Positions 16,911 through 25,172 of a DNA stretch of 64,000 nucleotides are shown here, piece after piece (the stretch's first letter is position 1; each line of letters begins with the position of its first letter). This DNA is from Brooklawnia sp963780175 (GTDB lineage: Bacteria > Actinomycetota > Actinomycetes > Propionibacteriales > Propionibacteriaceae). The notes under the pieces were generated by a model, which worked only from the letters and a program-made list of their open reading frames with translations, was not told where the DNA came from and searched no databases. Where the stretch lies: positions 620,001-684,000 of the forward strand of contig CAWAAT010000001.1 in NCBI GenBank assembly GCA_963780175.1. The letters run 5' to 3'. The translations under genes were made by a program, and so were the position numbers.

Positions 16911-17694
16911 ACCCCTCGCTGGTGTGGAAGCTCCTGCGCAAGGATCTCGCTGTGGGGCCGCGCTCGGCAGTGTTCCTGTGGGCGGTCGTCATGCCCTTCG
17001 CCCTCACCCTGATCCTGCAGGTCGCGTTCGGTTCCCTCTTCGACCCCGAGCCGCGCCTCGGCGTCGTCGACCGCGGCAACTCCTCGCTGACGGCCGCCGT
17101 CAGGGCCATGGACGGCATCACCGTCACCGTGTTCGACGACGAGGCGGAGCTGCGCGACCGGGTGGAGGCGAACGACCTCGACGCCGGGATCGTGCTGCCG
17201 CCCGGCTTCGACGAAGCGGTCCGGTCCGGCGCCAAGCCCGAGCTCCAGTTCTGGATTGGCGGTGAGAGTCACGCCGCGAACCGGATCATCCTGACGGTCG
17301 CCGCCATCGACCTGGTGCGGGAGATCGAGGGCGGCCAGGCGCCGGTCGTCGTCGAGGTGGTGAGCGTCGGCGTTGAGGGCCTGCCGATCTCGACCCGCCT
17401 CATCCCGCTCATCGTGTTCTTCGCGCTCGTGATGATGTTCGCGACGGTGAAAGGGATGGGCATCTTCCTGTTCGCCCCGGCCATGTTCTACATCTTCCCC
17501 GACTGGCCGCAATGGATCGCGATGCTGTTCCCGCTGTACTGGATCATCGAACCGATCTGGCAGGTGTCGGTGATGGGCGAACCGCTCGCCACCGTGGCCC
17601 CGAACTCGGTATCGCGCTGGGGATCACCGCCGCACTCGGCGTGGCAGCGGTCGTCGTCGCCCGCCGGATGCCCCAGCAGCTCGCGGGGGCGTGA
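16907..17694 (+). pseudogene. ABC-2 type permease, second, deleted and frameshifted
   Basis: From GTG 16907 the frame encodes an ABC-2 permease N-terminus (VWKLLRKDLAVGPRSAVFLW) and soluble loop, then FFALVMMFATVKGMGIFLFAP, where a central block normally carrying E-x-E-x-GT-like segments and helices appears deleted. Near 17602 a one-base change shifts the frame; the natural C-terminus (ELGIALGITAALGVAAVVVARRMP) is in another frame ending at 17694. With the two genes upstream it makes an operon in which every member is broken. Confidence 0.78.
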
Positions 17695-17751
17695 AGCAAG
17701 GAAGCGGCCAAGCGTGGGCCTCCTGAGAACCTCACGCCTGCCCGCCGACGG

Positions 17752-18792
17752 TCAGGGCACCCGGAGGGTCAACAGGAGCATCAGGTTGGCGGCGTACACG
17801 GCGATGATCAGGGCCGCGTCCCAGGCCAGCAGGAAGCGCTTGCCGCGGGTGGTGTAGGTCAGTCCGATAATGACGATGGCCGACATGGCGATGGTCGACA
17901 GAACCGAGACGAGGTGGATGTTGTCGGCGTCGCGCAGCAGGACGCCGGGCGTGTAGGCAAGATCGCCCACCACGAGGATGAAAATGTTGAAGAGGTTCGA
18001 CCCGAGCATGTTGCCCACGGCGAGATCGATCGCGCCCATCCGGACGGCGGCGACCGAGACGGCGATCTCGGGCAGGGACGTGGAGGCGGCCAACAGGAGC
18101 GTGCCGACGAACGACTCCTGCAAGCCTGTGACGACCGCGATCCGCTCCGCGAGCGGGGGCAGGAGCACGGCGGCCGCGACGATGACCAACGCGTAGATGG
18201 TGTAGCGGAGCTCAACCTGCCGCGTCGGCAGGTTGAGCAACGCCGGATCGTGACCCTCCGGGAATTCGCCGTCGAGGGTCGGCTGGATCGACCCGTCCGA
18301 CCCGGTATGCCGGACGTGCAGGTACAACAGCCGAACCGAGCCCAGGTAGACCCCGATGAACAGCAGTGAGGTGACCCCGAGCCAGGGAGTGAGCTCGGTT
18401 TCGCTGGGGTCGAGCAGCCCAATACCGACCAGGACAAGGAGGATGATCCCCAGGGCGGCCGCGAGAACGTGCGACGCCGAAGCGACGTTGAACAGCGGCC
18501 TTGGTGCCGGAACGAAGGCGTCCAGTCCGGCCAGGACGATGAGGTTGAAGGCGCAACTGCCGATGACGGTGCCGACCGCGAGATCGGCAGAGCGCACGAC
18601 CGCAGCTGAGCTGACGGAAGCCACGAGTTCGGGCAGAGACGTCACCGCGGCCATGAGAATCAGCCCCACCCACGCCCCACCCAGCCCGCTCACCTCGGCA
18701 ATCCGATCCCCGTACCGAGAAAGGCCCCGGCCAGCGAACAGGATCACGCCCGCGCAGAGAGCGAAGCCAACGAAGACGACGACGTCGCTCAT
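17752..18792 (-). CDS. Calcium/sodium:proton antiporter, CaCA family
   Basis: A membrane exchanger of about 346 residues (I use ATG 18792, MSDVVVFVGF; in-frame starts at 18846 and 18909 lack ribosome binding sites too). It shows the two inverted alpha repeats of the CaCA superfamily: MAAVTSLPELVASV...VGTVIGSCAFNL in the first half and LAASTSLPEIAVSV...VGNMLGSNLFNI in the second, with conserved Pro-Glu cation ligands and about ten helices. A soluble loop lies between them. It most resembles YrbG-type potassium-independent exchangers. It exports calcium or sodium across the inner membrane; ion choice is inferred. Confidence 0.88.
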   Translation of the reverse strand: MSDVVVFVGFALCAGVILFAGRGLSRYGDRIAEVSGLGGAWVGLILMAAVTSLPELVASVSSAAVVRSADLAVGTVIGSCAFNLIVLAGLDAFVPAPRPLFNVASASHVLAAALGIILLVLVGIGLLDPSETELTPWLGVTSLLFIGVYLGSVRLLYLHVRHTGSDGSIQPTLDGEFPEGHDPALLNLPTRQVELRYTIYALVIVAAAVLLPPLAERIAVVTGLQESFVGTLLLAASTSLPEIAVSVAAVRMGAIDLAVGNMLGSNLFNIFILVVGDLAYTPGVLLRDADNIHLVSVLSTIAMSAIVIIGLTYTTRGKRFLLAWDAALIIAVYAANLMLLLTLRVP

Positions 18793-18996
18793 GTCAACGC
18801 CGACTGACCCGAAGGTCGCGATGAAGTCCGCGTCGGGATGCACCATCGCACCCACAGCTTGCCCCCGCCAGCCGGGTGGCTCACAAACACCCATGCGAAA
18901 GGAGTCCACCCACGCCGCACTTGATCAGTCGGCGAGCACGGACCGGCTGTGTCGATGCCGTCACAGCCGAGTCCCTGAAAGGCCAGCGTCGAGGGA

Positions 18997-19131
18997 GTGA
19001 AGGTTAGAACGCTCCAAACCGTCGCCGACCACTTCAACGTCTGGCCGATGCACATCTCCACCATCGAACGCGGCAAACGCCGCGACGACGACCTCGCAAA
19101 CCGCTACCGCGAATGGCCCACCGCTGCTTGA
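18997..19131 (+). other. Short HTH-like remnant, possible transposase tail
   Basis: In the 430-base stretch between the antiporter and fitB, a 44-codon frame from GTG 18997 encodes LQTVADHFNVWPMHISTIERGKRRDDDLANRYREW, an XRE-like helix-turn-helix. Similar tails occur near actinobacterial transposases. No upstream part exists, so it is likely a fragment of a lost element. Nothing else is evident in this stretch. Confidence 0.4.
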
Positions 19132-19220
19132 CAACCCATAGGAGCATCAGTTCCTCTGTCGCCGGACGTCGCCCGTTGCGGTGCCCACGCCTGACGCACT
19201 GTCATGCCGCCCTTGGTGCG

Positions 19221-19649
19221 TTACGGAACCGGGTGCTCGAACGGGTTAATGAGGGTCAAGTCCCCCACCTGGGCGAAGTCCTTTATGTTTCGGGTGGCCA
19301 GGGTGGCCGCGTGCGCCACGCAGATCCCCGCGATCTGCGCGTCGGCCAGTGCCATCGGTCGTCCCTGATCCATGCCCGACACCAGGAGACGCGCCGTGGC
19401 CCTAGCGGCCGGCACGTCGTAGGTGACGATGGTGTCAGCGAACGCATCCAGCAAATTGGTCCACCGACGCTCCAGATCCTTGCGCCGGCGTCCCTTGGGC
19501 AGGCGACCCAGTCCACGGTCGATCTCTTCGACGGTCACGACGCTGATGGTCAGGTCAGCCGCCCCCAGGCTTCGCGCCCATGCCAGCACGCTCTGGTCGG
19601 GGGTGTCCTTCATGAACTCCGAAACGATGTTGGTGTCGGCGATGATCAC
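19221..19649 (-). CDS. PIN-domain toxin, FitB/VapC family
   Basis: A 142-residue PIN ribonuclease with the acidic active-site residues in order: D5 (IIADTNIVSEF), E42 (VTVEEIDRG), a D in ALADAQIAGI and N/D in TRNIKDF. The IADTNIVSE and RGLGRLPKGRRR segments are typical of FitB. As the toxin of a type II pair it would cleave RNA when free. Its start overlaps the antitoxin stop by four bases, the usual order antitoxin then toxin. Confidence 0.9.
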   Translation of the reverse strand: MIIADTNIVSEFMKDTPDQSVLAWARSLGAADLTISVVTVEEIDRGLGRLPKGRRRKDLERRWTNLLDAFADTIVTYDVPAARATARLLVSGMDQGRPMALADAQIAGICVAHAATLATRNIKDFAQVGDLTLINPFEHPVP

Positions 19650-19882
19650 GACAGATCGACCGGACGCGGCGGCTCGGTCCGTTCTGACACCTCGAGATCC
19701 ACGCCCCCGACCTCGGCGAACGTGGCGTGAAGGGCGAGCAGGATGTTCTCCTCAGGAAGATCAACGGCTGCATCGAGGATCGCACGGACCTCTGCCTCCA
19801 CCGATCGGCCGTGCTTGGCCGCGCGGCCACGCAACCGTGCGTGGGTGTGCTCGTTCAACTGCCGGATCGTCAAAGTGCTCAT
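19646..19882 (-). CDS. FitA-like ribbon-helix-helix antitoxin
   Basis: A 78-residue antitoxin from ATG 19882 (AAGGGGG five bases upstream; a GTG two codons earlier is less likely). The N-terminal strand and helices (STLTIRQLNEHTHARLRGRAAKHGRSVEAEVRAIL) form the RHH DNA-binding fold of FitA/Arc type, and the acidic, proline-rich C-terminus would block the PIN toxin. It should bind its own promoter as antitoxin or complex. Confidence 0.88.
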   Translation of the reverse strand: MSTLTIRQLNEHTHARLRGRAAKHGRSVEAEVRAILDAAVDLPEENILLALHATFAEVGGVDLEVSERTEPPRPVDLS

Positions 19883-20110
19883 GACCACCCCCTTCTGACA
19901 GCAATGCTAGCACCCGCAGCAGCCGAGGGAAGGCCAACCCACATGCCCGGTTCTGCCGCGCGCCGGTGGCCTGTCGGCTGGGCGGATCCGACCGCAGGAC
20001 TTGTCGCCGCGGTCAGCGCGCGGGTCGATGTGGATGCTGCCGGAGATTGGCGGGGCTTGGGGACGCGCAGGCCGGCAGTCAGGTCGTCGGCTTCCTGGAC
20101 TCTGCTGTCT

Positions 20111-20568
20111 TTACTGTGCCCGTGTGGGTCGGGCGGGCCTGCGGTACAGGTAGCCGATCGCCACACCGAGAGCGAGGAATCGGAGGGTGTTGAAGGCGGC
20201 GCCGATGAGGACGTAGCGGAGGTCGGTGTTCGTGGTCGCGAGCAGCCGTGGGGGGATCTCGACGAGGACGGTGACCACGATCAGACGCGACGAGGCTCAG
20301 CAGGATCGCCTTCAGGAGGGGGCTGGATGTCGGGAGTCGGCCGTAGAAGCGGAGCAGGCAGAATAGCTGACACCGAAGCCGATGATCAGCCCGGCGAGCA
20401 GGGCTTCGCCGAGCATGGGCAGGTAGGTGATCCCCAGAGCAGCGCGGTACTCCGCCGCGATGGGGGTCAGCGAGATCGCGAAGTTCGTCACCCAGAATCC
20501 CGCTGCTCCACCCAGACCGAGCCGGACCGCCGTGGCCAGGATCCCGCGTGGGTGAGCGTGGTCGTCAT
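20111..20568 (-). pseudogene. Decayed small integral membrane protein gene
   Basis: Minus-strand pieces in three frames encode a membrane protein of about 150 residues. They are a start at ATG 20568 (MTTTLTHAG), then one frame over ILATAVRLGLGGAAGFWVTNFAIS with ALGITYLPMLGEALLAGLIIGFG, then LLRFYGRLP and ILLSLVAS, and finally VLVEIPPRLL with LIGAAFNTLRFLALGVAIGYLYRRP ending at TAA 20111. At least three frameshifts separate them. Family not recognised. It sits just downstream of the 3' half of the DUF4386 gene in the same orientation and was probably its operon partner. Confidence 0.55.
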
Positions 20569-20823
20569 CGGGAGGGTCGTGCTTCTGGCGGCGCTGGTGG
20601 CGGGCGCCGGGACGTGCGATCGTGGGCGTGGTCACCTTCACGCCCTTGATGAGGAGCCACAACGCCAGCCCGACCTCGGCGAGGAGACTCACGACGGTCC
20701 CGGGCATCTTGATCTGCGGGTAGGCCGGCAGCAGGAACGCCTGGAGGAACCAGATCATCTCGGCGACCCCGTCCAGGATGAGCAGCACGCCCAGGATGCG
20801 CGGCAGGAACCCGGACTTGTAGA
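20545..20823 (-). pseudogene. 3' half of a DUF4386 membrane-protein gene, cut off by a composite transposon
   Basis: Minus-strand codons from 20823 read VYKSGFLPRILGVLLILDG, VAEMIWFLQAFLLPAYPQ and LLAEVGLALWLLIKGVK, the last two or three helices of a DUF4386 protein. No start precedes them; the insertion sequence begins four bases upstream. The matching 5' half lies at 35231-35731. Joining the halves through the CTAG at the junction gives GGC TAC CTA GTC TAC AAG (GYLVYK) in frame. The natural stop is unclear because the frame merges with the decayed neighbour gene. Confidence 0.85.
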
Positions 20824-20827
20824 CTAG

Positions 20828-22724
20828 CGGGAGTTTCCGGGCTAGCAGCTTTGTCTGGCCTTGGGGAGATCGGCCCGGTTGACGTTTTCCGCCGCTGACC
20901 GGCGCATTTGGGTGTGTCGGTACTGGATTGCACTGTCTCGAAGGTGTATGACCTAAAGTATGGTGAGTGTGTTTGGGAAGAAGATCAACGGGCAGACCTA
21001 CTACTACCTGCGCGAGTCGGCGCGGGTGGAGGGGAAGCCGAAGATCGTCTCGCAGCGGTATTTGGGCAGGGCCGAGGACATCGCCGCCGCGCTCGACGGC
21101 GCTGCCGGTACCCCGGCGCGGACGAAGCACCTGGCCTTCGGTGACGTCGCGGCGGTGTGGTCGATGCTGGAGCGCCTGGACGTGGCCGGGATCATCGACG
21201 AGGCGGTCGGGTCGCGGCGCGCCGACGCGGGCGTCTCGGTGGGTACCTACCTGGCGCTGGTGACGCTGAACCGCATCGTCGCGCCCTGCTCGAAGCTCGC
21301 CTTCGGCAAATGGTGGGCCACGACCGCGGCGGACCGGTGGATGCGAATCCCGGCCGCGGCGCTGGACCACCGCCGGTTCTGGGACGCGATGGACGCGCTC
21401 GACGAGGACGCGCTGGCGCAGATTGAGGTGCGGCTGGGGCAGCGGATGGTGACCGAGTTCGGCCTGGATCTGGCCGGCCTGGCGCTGGACATGACGAACT
21501 TCGCGACCTTCATCGACTCCGGCAACGACGCGGCGCCGATCGCGCAGCGCGGGCACGCGAAGCAGAAGCGCACCGATCTGCGCCTGGTCGGGCTGGGTCT
21601 GGTCGTCACCCGCGACGGCGGCATCCCGATCGTCTCCCACCCGTATCCGGGCAACCGGCCCGACGTGGCCGAGTTCTCCGCCATCGTCGACGCGCTCACC
21701 GACCGCTACACCGCCATGACTCCCGCCGCCGGGCTCTCGGTGGTGTTCGACGCCGGGCAGAACTCGGCCGCCAACTTCGCCCACCTGGCCGAGAAGGATC
21801 TGCACTTCGTCGGGTCCCTGCCGCCCTCGGACCACCCCGACCTGCTCGCCCTGCCCGCCGCCGACTACACCGTCGTTGATCCGGACCGGTTCCCCGGCCT
21901 GACCGCGATCGACACCACCGTGACGGCACTCGGCGGTACCCGGCGGGCGGTGCTGACACACTCGGCGAACCTGCACGCCAAGCAGTCCCGCGGGTTCGAT
22001 CAGACCCTGGCCAAGGCCACCCGGCAACTCGGTGAGCTCGCCGCGACCCTGGCCCGCGGCAGGACCCGCCGCGGCAAGGACCAGCGTGCAGGCGGCGATC
22101 GGCAGAATCCTCGCCCCCCGCTGGGTGGCGAGGGTCATCACCACCACCCTCACCGGCGACACCCCCGCCCAGTTCCGGCTCGAGTTCGAAACCGACGACG
22201 ATGCCCGACAGGATTTGGAGGATCGAGCTGTTCGGCAAGCGGATCCTGGTCACCGACCACGACGACTGGCCGGTCGCCGAGGTCGTCGCCGGCTACCGCT
22301 CCCAGTCCGACGTCGAGGCCGGCTTCCGCCAGCTCAAAGACCCCAAGACCGTGTCGTTCTCACCCATGTTCCACTGGACCGAGCAGAAGATCCGCGTCCA
22401 CGCCTTCTACTGCGTCCTCGCCCTGGCCATCGCGCACCTGATGCGCCGCCAAGCCGAACACGCCGGCCTTCACCTGTCCGTCCGAGAACTGCTCGCCACG
22501 CTGGGCACCATCCAAGAAACCGTGCTGCTCTACCCCTCCACCGGCGGCCGACCCAAGGCCCGCCGCATCCTCACCGACCACGACCCGATCGCCGCCAAAC
22601 TCGCCGACACCTTCGGCATCACCACCTACGCACCCAAAACTTAGGTCATACACACGCCAGCCAAGAAAACCACCGCTGACCAGGACAAACGCTCACCCAG
22701 CGAGCCCTATCCCGGAAACTCCCG
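20828..22724 (+). mobile_element. IS1634-like insertion sequence, copy 1 (1897 bases)
   Basis: The ends are inverted repeats CGGGAGTTTCCGGG (20828-20841 and reverse at 22711-22724), each flanked by CTAG. A second, inner pair of inverted repeats (GTGTATGACCTAAAGT near 20943 and ACTTAGGTCATACAC near 22642) closely brackets the transposase gene. It is two bases longer than copy 2 because of insertions near 22084 and 22224 inside the transposase gene. Other differences are a handful of substitutions. Confidence 0.88.
20960..22644 (+). pseudogene. IS1634-like DDE transposase, frameshifted copy
   Basis: Nearly identical to the intact transposase at 33464-35146, but one-base insertions near 22084 and 22224 shift the frame twice in the same direction, so the downstream E-containing part (YRSQSDVEAGFRQLK) is in a different frame from the N-terminal two thirds with the first two Asp residues. 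The copy could not supply active transposase but its ends look intact and could be moved in trans by the other copy. Confidence 0.88.
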
Positions 22725-22727
22725 CTA

Positions 22728-22770
22728 GGACCTCGCCGGCACTTTCCAGCAGTTGAACGAGGAATTGCAT
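22728..22770 (-). pseudogene. 5' stub of a small gene downstream of pit, cut by IS copy 1
   Basis: ATG 22770 begins MQFLVQLLESAGEVL and runs straight into the CTAG and inverted repeat of IS copy 1. It starts only four bases beyond the pit stop with AGGTAGGA as ribosome binding site, so it was coupled to pit in the donor molecule. It marks the left edge of the cargo. Product unknown; too little remains. Confidence 0.5.
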
Positions 22771-22774
22771 CGTC

Positions 22775-24100
22775 CTACCTCACCTTCGCCGGTTTGCGCC
22801 CGATCGGTGGATCGAGCTGCCTCAGGGTGACGAAGTCGACCTGAGGATGGCTGAGGTTTGCGGTGGACAACGGTTCGGCGGGCTGCGGGTCGGCGGGCCG
22901 CAGCGAGGAGCCATTGCCAGCGTCCGACCATTCGGCGTTGACGTTGCTGTGGTCGATCCTGGTGCGCAGCGAATGCCGGTGCATCCAGATCGCACTGACG
23001 ATGAGAATGGCCGAGATCACCAATGCACCGGGCAGGCCGCCGATCGAGTGCCCGATGGACCACATCAGCGCGCCCATCGCTGCTGAGCATGGCAGGGTGA
23101 TGCCCCAGGCAGCCACCATCTTTCCGGCTACCCGCCAGTTGACCTTCGCACCCTTCTTGCCGACTCCCGAACCAAGGATCGAACCGGTGGCTACATGCGT
23201 GGTCGACAGGGCGAAACCCATGTGGCTGGAGACCAGGATCACCGACGCGGTCGAGAACTCGGCAGCCATGCCCTGCGGTGGCGTGAGTTGCACCAGGCCC
23301 TTGCCCATGGTCCGGATGATGCGCCAACCACCGGTGTAGGTGCCGACGGCAATGGCCAGCGCACAGGAGAGCTTCACCCAGAAGGGCACGTGCTGGAGAT
23401 CGGTTACCTGCCCGGACGCAATCAGGGCCAAGGTGATGATGCCCATCGTCTTCTGGGCATCGTTCGTGCCGTGCGCCAACGCGACCAGCGACGCTGAACC
23501 GATCTGTCCCCAGCGAAAACCGGTGTCCCGATACCGCGCCAGCACGTGCTTGGTGACCTTGTGCACCAGCCAGGTGCCCACCGTGGCGACGATGATCGCG
23601 ATGAACGGTGACATCAGCGCCGGCAGCACCACCTTGCCGATGACGCCGCCCGGCCCGGCTCCGTCGCCGGCCCAGTTCACTCCGCCAGCGCCCAGCCCAA
23701 TCATGGTGGCGCCGATCAACCCACCGAACAAGGCATGGGACGAACTGGAGGGCAGCCCCAACAACCAGGTCAGCAGGTTCCAGACGATCGCGCCCACCAG
23801 GCCTGCGAGCACGATCAGCAGCAGCGCCTGCCCGCCGTCCTGCAGCAGTTCGGGGCGAGGCGCACCGGAGGCGTCCTGGATGTTGACGACCGAGTTGGTG
23901 ACGGTCAGTGCGACCTCGACCGAGAGGAAGGCGCCGATCAGGTTGAGGATCGCGGACACCGTCACCGCGGTTCTCGGGCTGAACGCCTTGGTCGCGATGG
24001 ACGTGGCCATGGCATTGGCCGTGTCGTGGAAGCCGTTGGTGAAGTCGAATGCGAGGGCGGTCAGGACCACCAGCGACAAGATCACGAGCTCGGGAGGCAC
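22775..24100 (-). CDS. pit: Low-affinity inorganic phosphate transporter, PiT family
   Basis: A 441-residue PiT permease with two PHO4 signatures, GFHDTANAMATSI near the N-terminus and ALAHGTNDAQKTMGI in the second half, and about ten helices. It imports metal-phosphate complexes by proton or sodium symport through the cytoplasmic membrane. The C-terminal 60 residues after the last helix are a hydrophilic tail rich in Ser, Asn and Pro. It lies at the left end of the transposon cargo, next to a truncated coupled gene. In many actinobacteria pit follows a PhoU-like gene; none is seen here. Confidence 0.93.
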   Translation of the reverse strand: MPPELVILSLVVLTALAFDFTNGFHDTANAMATSIATKAFSPRTAVTVSAILNLIGAFLSVEVALTVTNSVVNIQDASGAPRPELLQDGGQALLLIVLAGLVGAIVWNLLTWLLGLPSSSSHALFGGLIGATMIGLGAGGVNWAGDGAGPGGVIGKVVLPALMSPFIAIIVATVGTWLVHKVTKHVLARYRDTGFRWGQIGSASLVALAHGTNDAQKTMGIITLALIASGQVTDLQHVPFWVKLSCALAIAVGTYTGGWRIIRTMGKGLVQLTPPQGMAAEFSTASVILVSSHMGFALSTTHVATGSILGSGVGKKGAKVNWRVAGKMVAAWGITLPCSAAMGALMWSIGHSIGGLPGALVISAILIVSAIWMHRHSLRTRIDHSNVNAEWSDAGNGSSLRPADPQPAEPLSTANLSHPQVDFVTLRQLDPPIGRKPAKVR

Positions 24101-24235
24101 CCCTGTATTGTGCCCCTTTTCCCGTGCTCAGAGCGCAATTCAGAGCGCTGCGGCGGGAAGTTCGCAGCTGTGAATCGCGACCGTCGGCTCGCTCTCCACG
24201 TGTCTGGCGCCTAGTCGTTGGCGTGTCGAAACAGC

Positions 24236-24462
24236 GACCCAGCAATCTCGACGACCAGTGCGTCACCCCGTACTTCTTGGGTGGCGCCTGGAGCGTGGCC
24301 GCGATGATCCGTTCGTCATCGACTTGTTTGGGTCGGCCCGCGCGGGGCGCGTCGGTCAGGCCCGCAAGACCCGACGCGGCAACCGATTGCGCCATCTCCA
24401 CACAGACGTCGTCGTGGTTCCCACCTCAGCCGCGATCCGTGCGTTCGCCTGAAGGCGAACGG
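24236..24462 (-). pseudogene. IS630-family transposase fragment
   Basis: Minus-strand codons encode the N-terminal HTH part of an IS630 transposase: RLQANARIAAEVGTTTTSVWRWRN, then, one frame over, AASGLAGLTDAPRAGRPK and VDDERIIAATLQAPPKKYGVTHWSSRLLG. The catalytic DDE domain is absent and there is a frameshift near 24395. A remnant of an earlier insertion between pit and the TIR fragment. Confidence 0.75.
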
Positions 24463-24469
24463 TGCAAGG

Positions 24470-24840
24470 GTGTGGTTCAGCGAGGAAGACATTCCCCTTG
24501 GTTCACTGATGACTCGCAAGATCGACAAGGGCCTTCGAAACTCTCGAATCGGAATCGTGCTGGTGACACCCGCGCTGCTCCAGAGCGTCCGGAACGAGAG
24601 AATCGCCGAGAAGGAACTCGCAGTTCTGCTCAACAGCAGGCGTGTCGTTCCGTAACGCACGGCGGGACCTTCGATGAGTTGTACGACGTCAGCCCGATGC
24701 TCGCGTCACATGCTGGACTCAGTACCGCGCAGACCTCATTCGACGACGTGGCCGCCAAGATTGGCCGCAGCAGCCGCGCTGCCGGCACCTCAGGTCACGG
24801 ACGCTGCTCGGCAAGTCAGCCCCAGATCATTGCGGCATGA
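24470..24840 (+). pseudogene. TIR-domain protein fragment, frameshifted
   Basis: The frame starts at the edge of the IS630 remnant with VWFSEEDIPLGSLMTRKIDKGLRNSRIGIVLVTP and KELAVLLNSRRVVP. After a one-base shift near 24655 it continues THGGTFDELYDVSPMLASHAGLSTAQTSFDDVAAKI. This is the middle and end of a bacterial TIR domain (G-x-SL...ID.GL..SR...V and kEL..LL). The N-terminal strand and any partner domain are missing. Bacterial TIR proteins often act in anti-phage defence as NAD hydrolases; this one cannot be functional. Confidence 0.65.
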
Positions 24841-24851
24841 TCGGATGGGTG

Positions 24852-25110
24852 TCAGGCGGTCTGGTCCTGGTTGAGGCGGTCGAGGATCCAGGAGCGAACC
24901 AGTGTCGACGCCGGGAGGTGCTGTGCATCGGCGGCCTGCTGCACCCGGGCTTGCTCGTCTTCGCTGAGTCGGATCGAATACACCTTTGTCCGGTTCGGGC
25001 GGGAAGGTCGCGCATTGTTCGGGTAATCGTCCCCGCGGGTCTTCTCGGACTCATCTCGCAGGCGCGCCGCCAGCGCAGGGTTAATAGTCTTGGGTGCTGC
25101 CGGAACACTC
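24852..25110 (-). pseudogene. Ribbon-helix-helix protein gene, apparently without a start codon
   Basis: A minus-strand frame ending TGA 24852 encodes KTINPALAARLRDESEKT, a linker, then RTKVYSIRLSEDEQARVQQ and LPASTLVRSWILDRLN, a MetJ/Arc-type RHH domain common in actinobacterial antitoxin-like proteins. The frame is open back to about 25138 but holds no ATG, and its only GTG codons lie inside the RHH domain, after the expected N-terminus. Either the 5' end was replaced by other DNA or it starts at a rare codon. No toxin gene is adjacent. Confidence 0.5.
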
Positions 25111-25172
25111 CGAGCTGCGCCGGCCCAACTGCTTCGCCCCGAGGATCATCACCGCGGACGAGATGACCAGGA

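Noticed and set aside
20312..22162. Long open frame (616 codons) on the minus strand across IS copy 1
   Set aside because: It is the antisense shadow of the transposase (Arg/His/Gln/Gly-rich) joined to the DUF4386 tail. The same shadow recurs antisense to copy 2 at 33302-34762. Only its last 200 or so codons contain real membrane-protein sequence.
22725..24401. 558-codon minus-strand frame overlapping pit
   Set aside because: Its middle is the out-of-frame shadow of pit; only the first 60 or so codons (IS630) have protein-like homology, and I list those separately.
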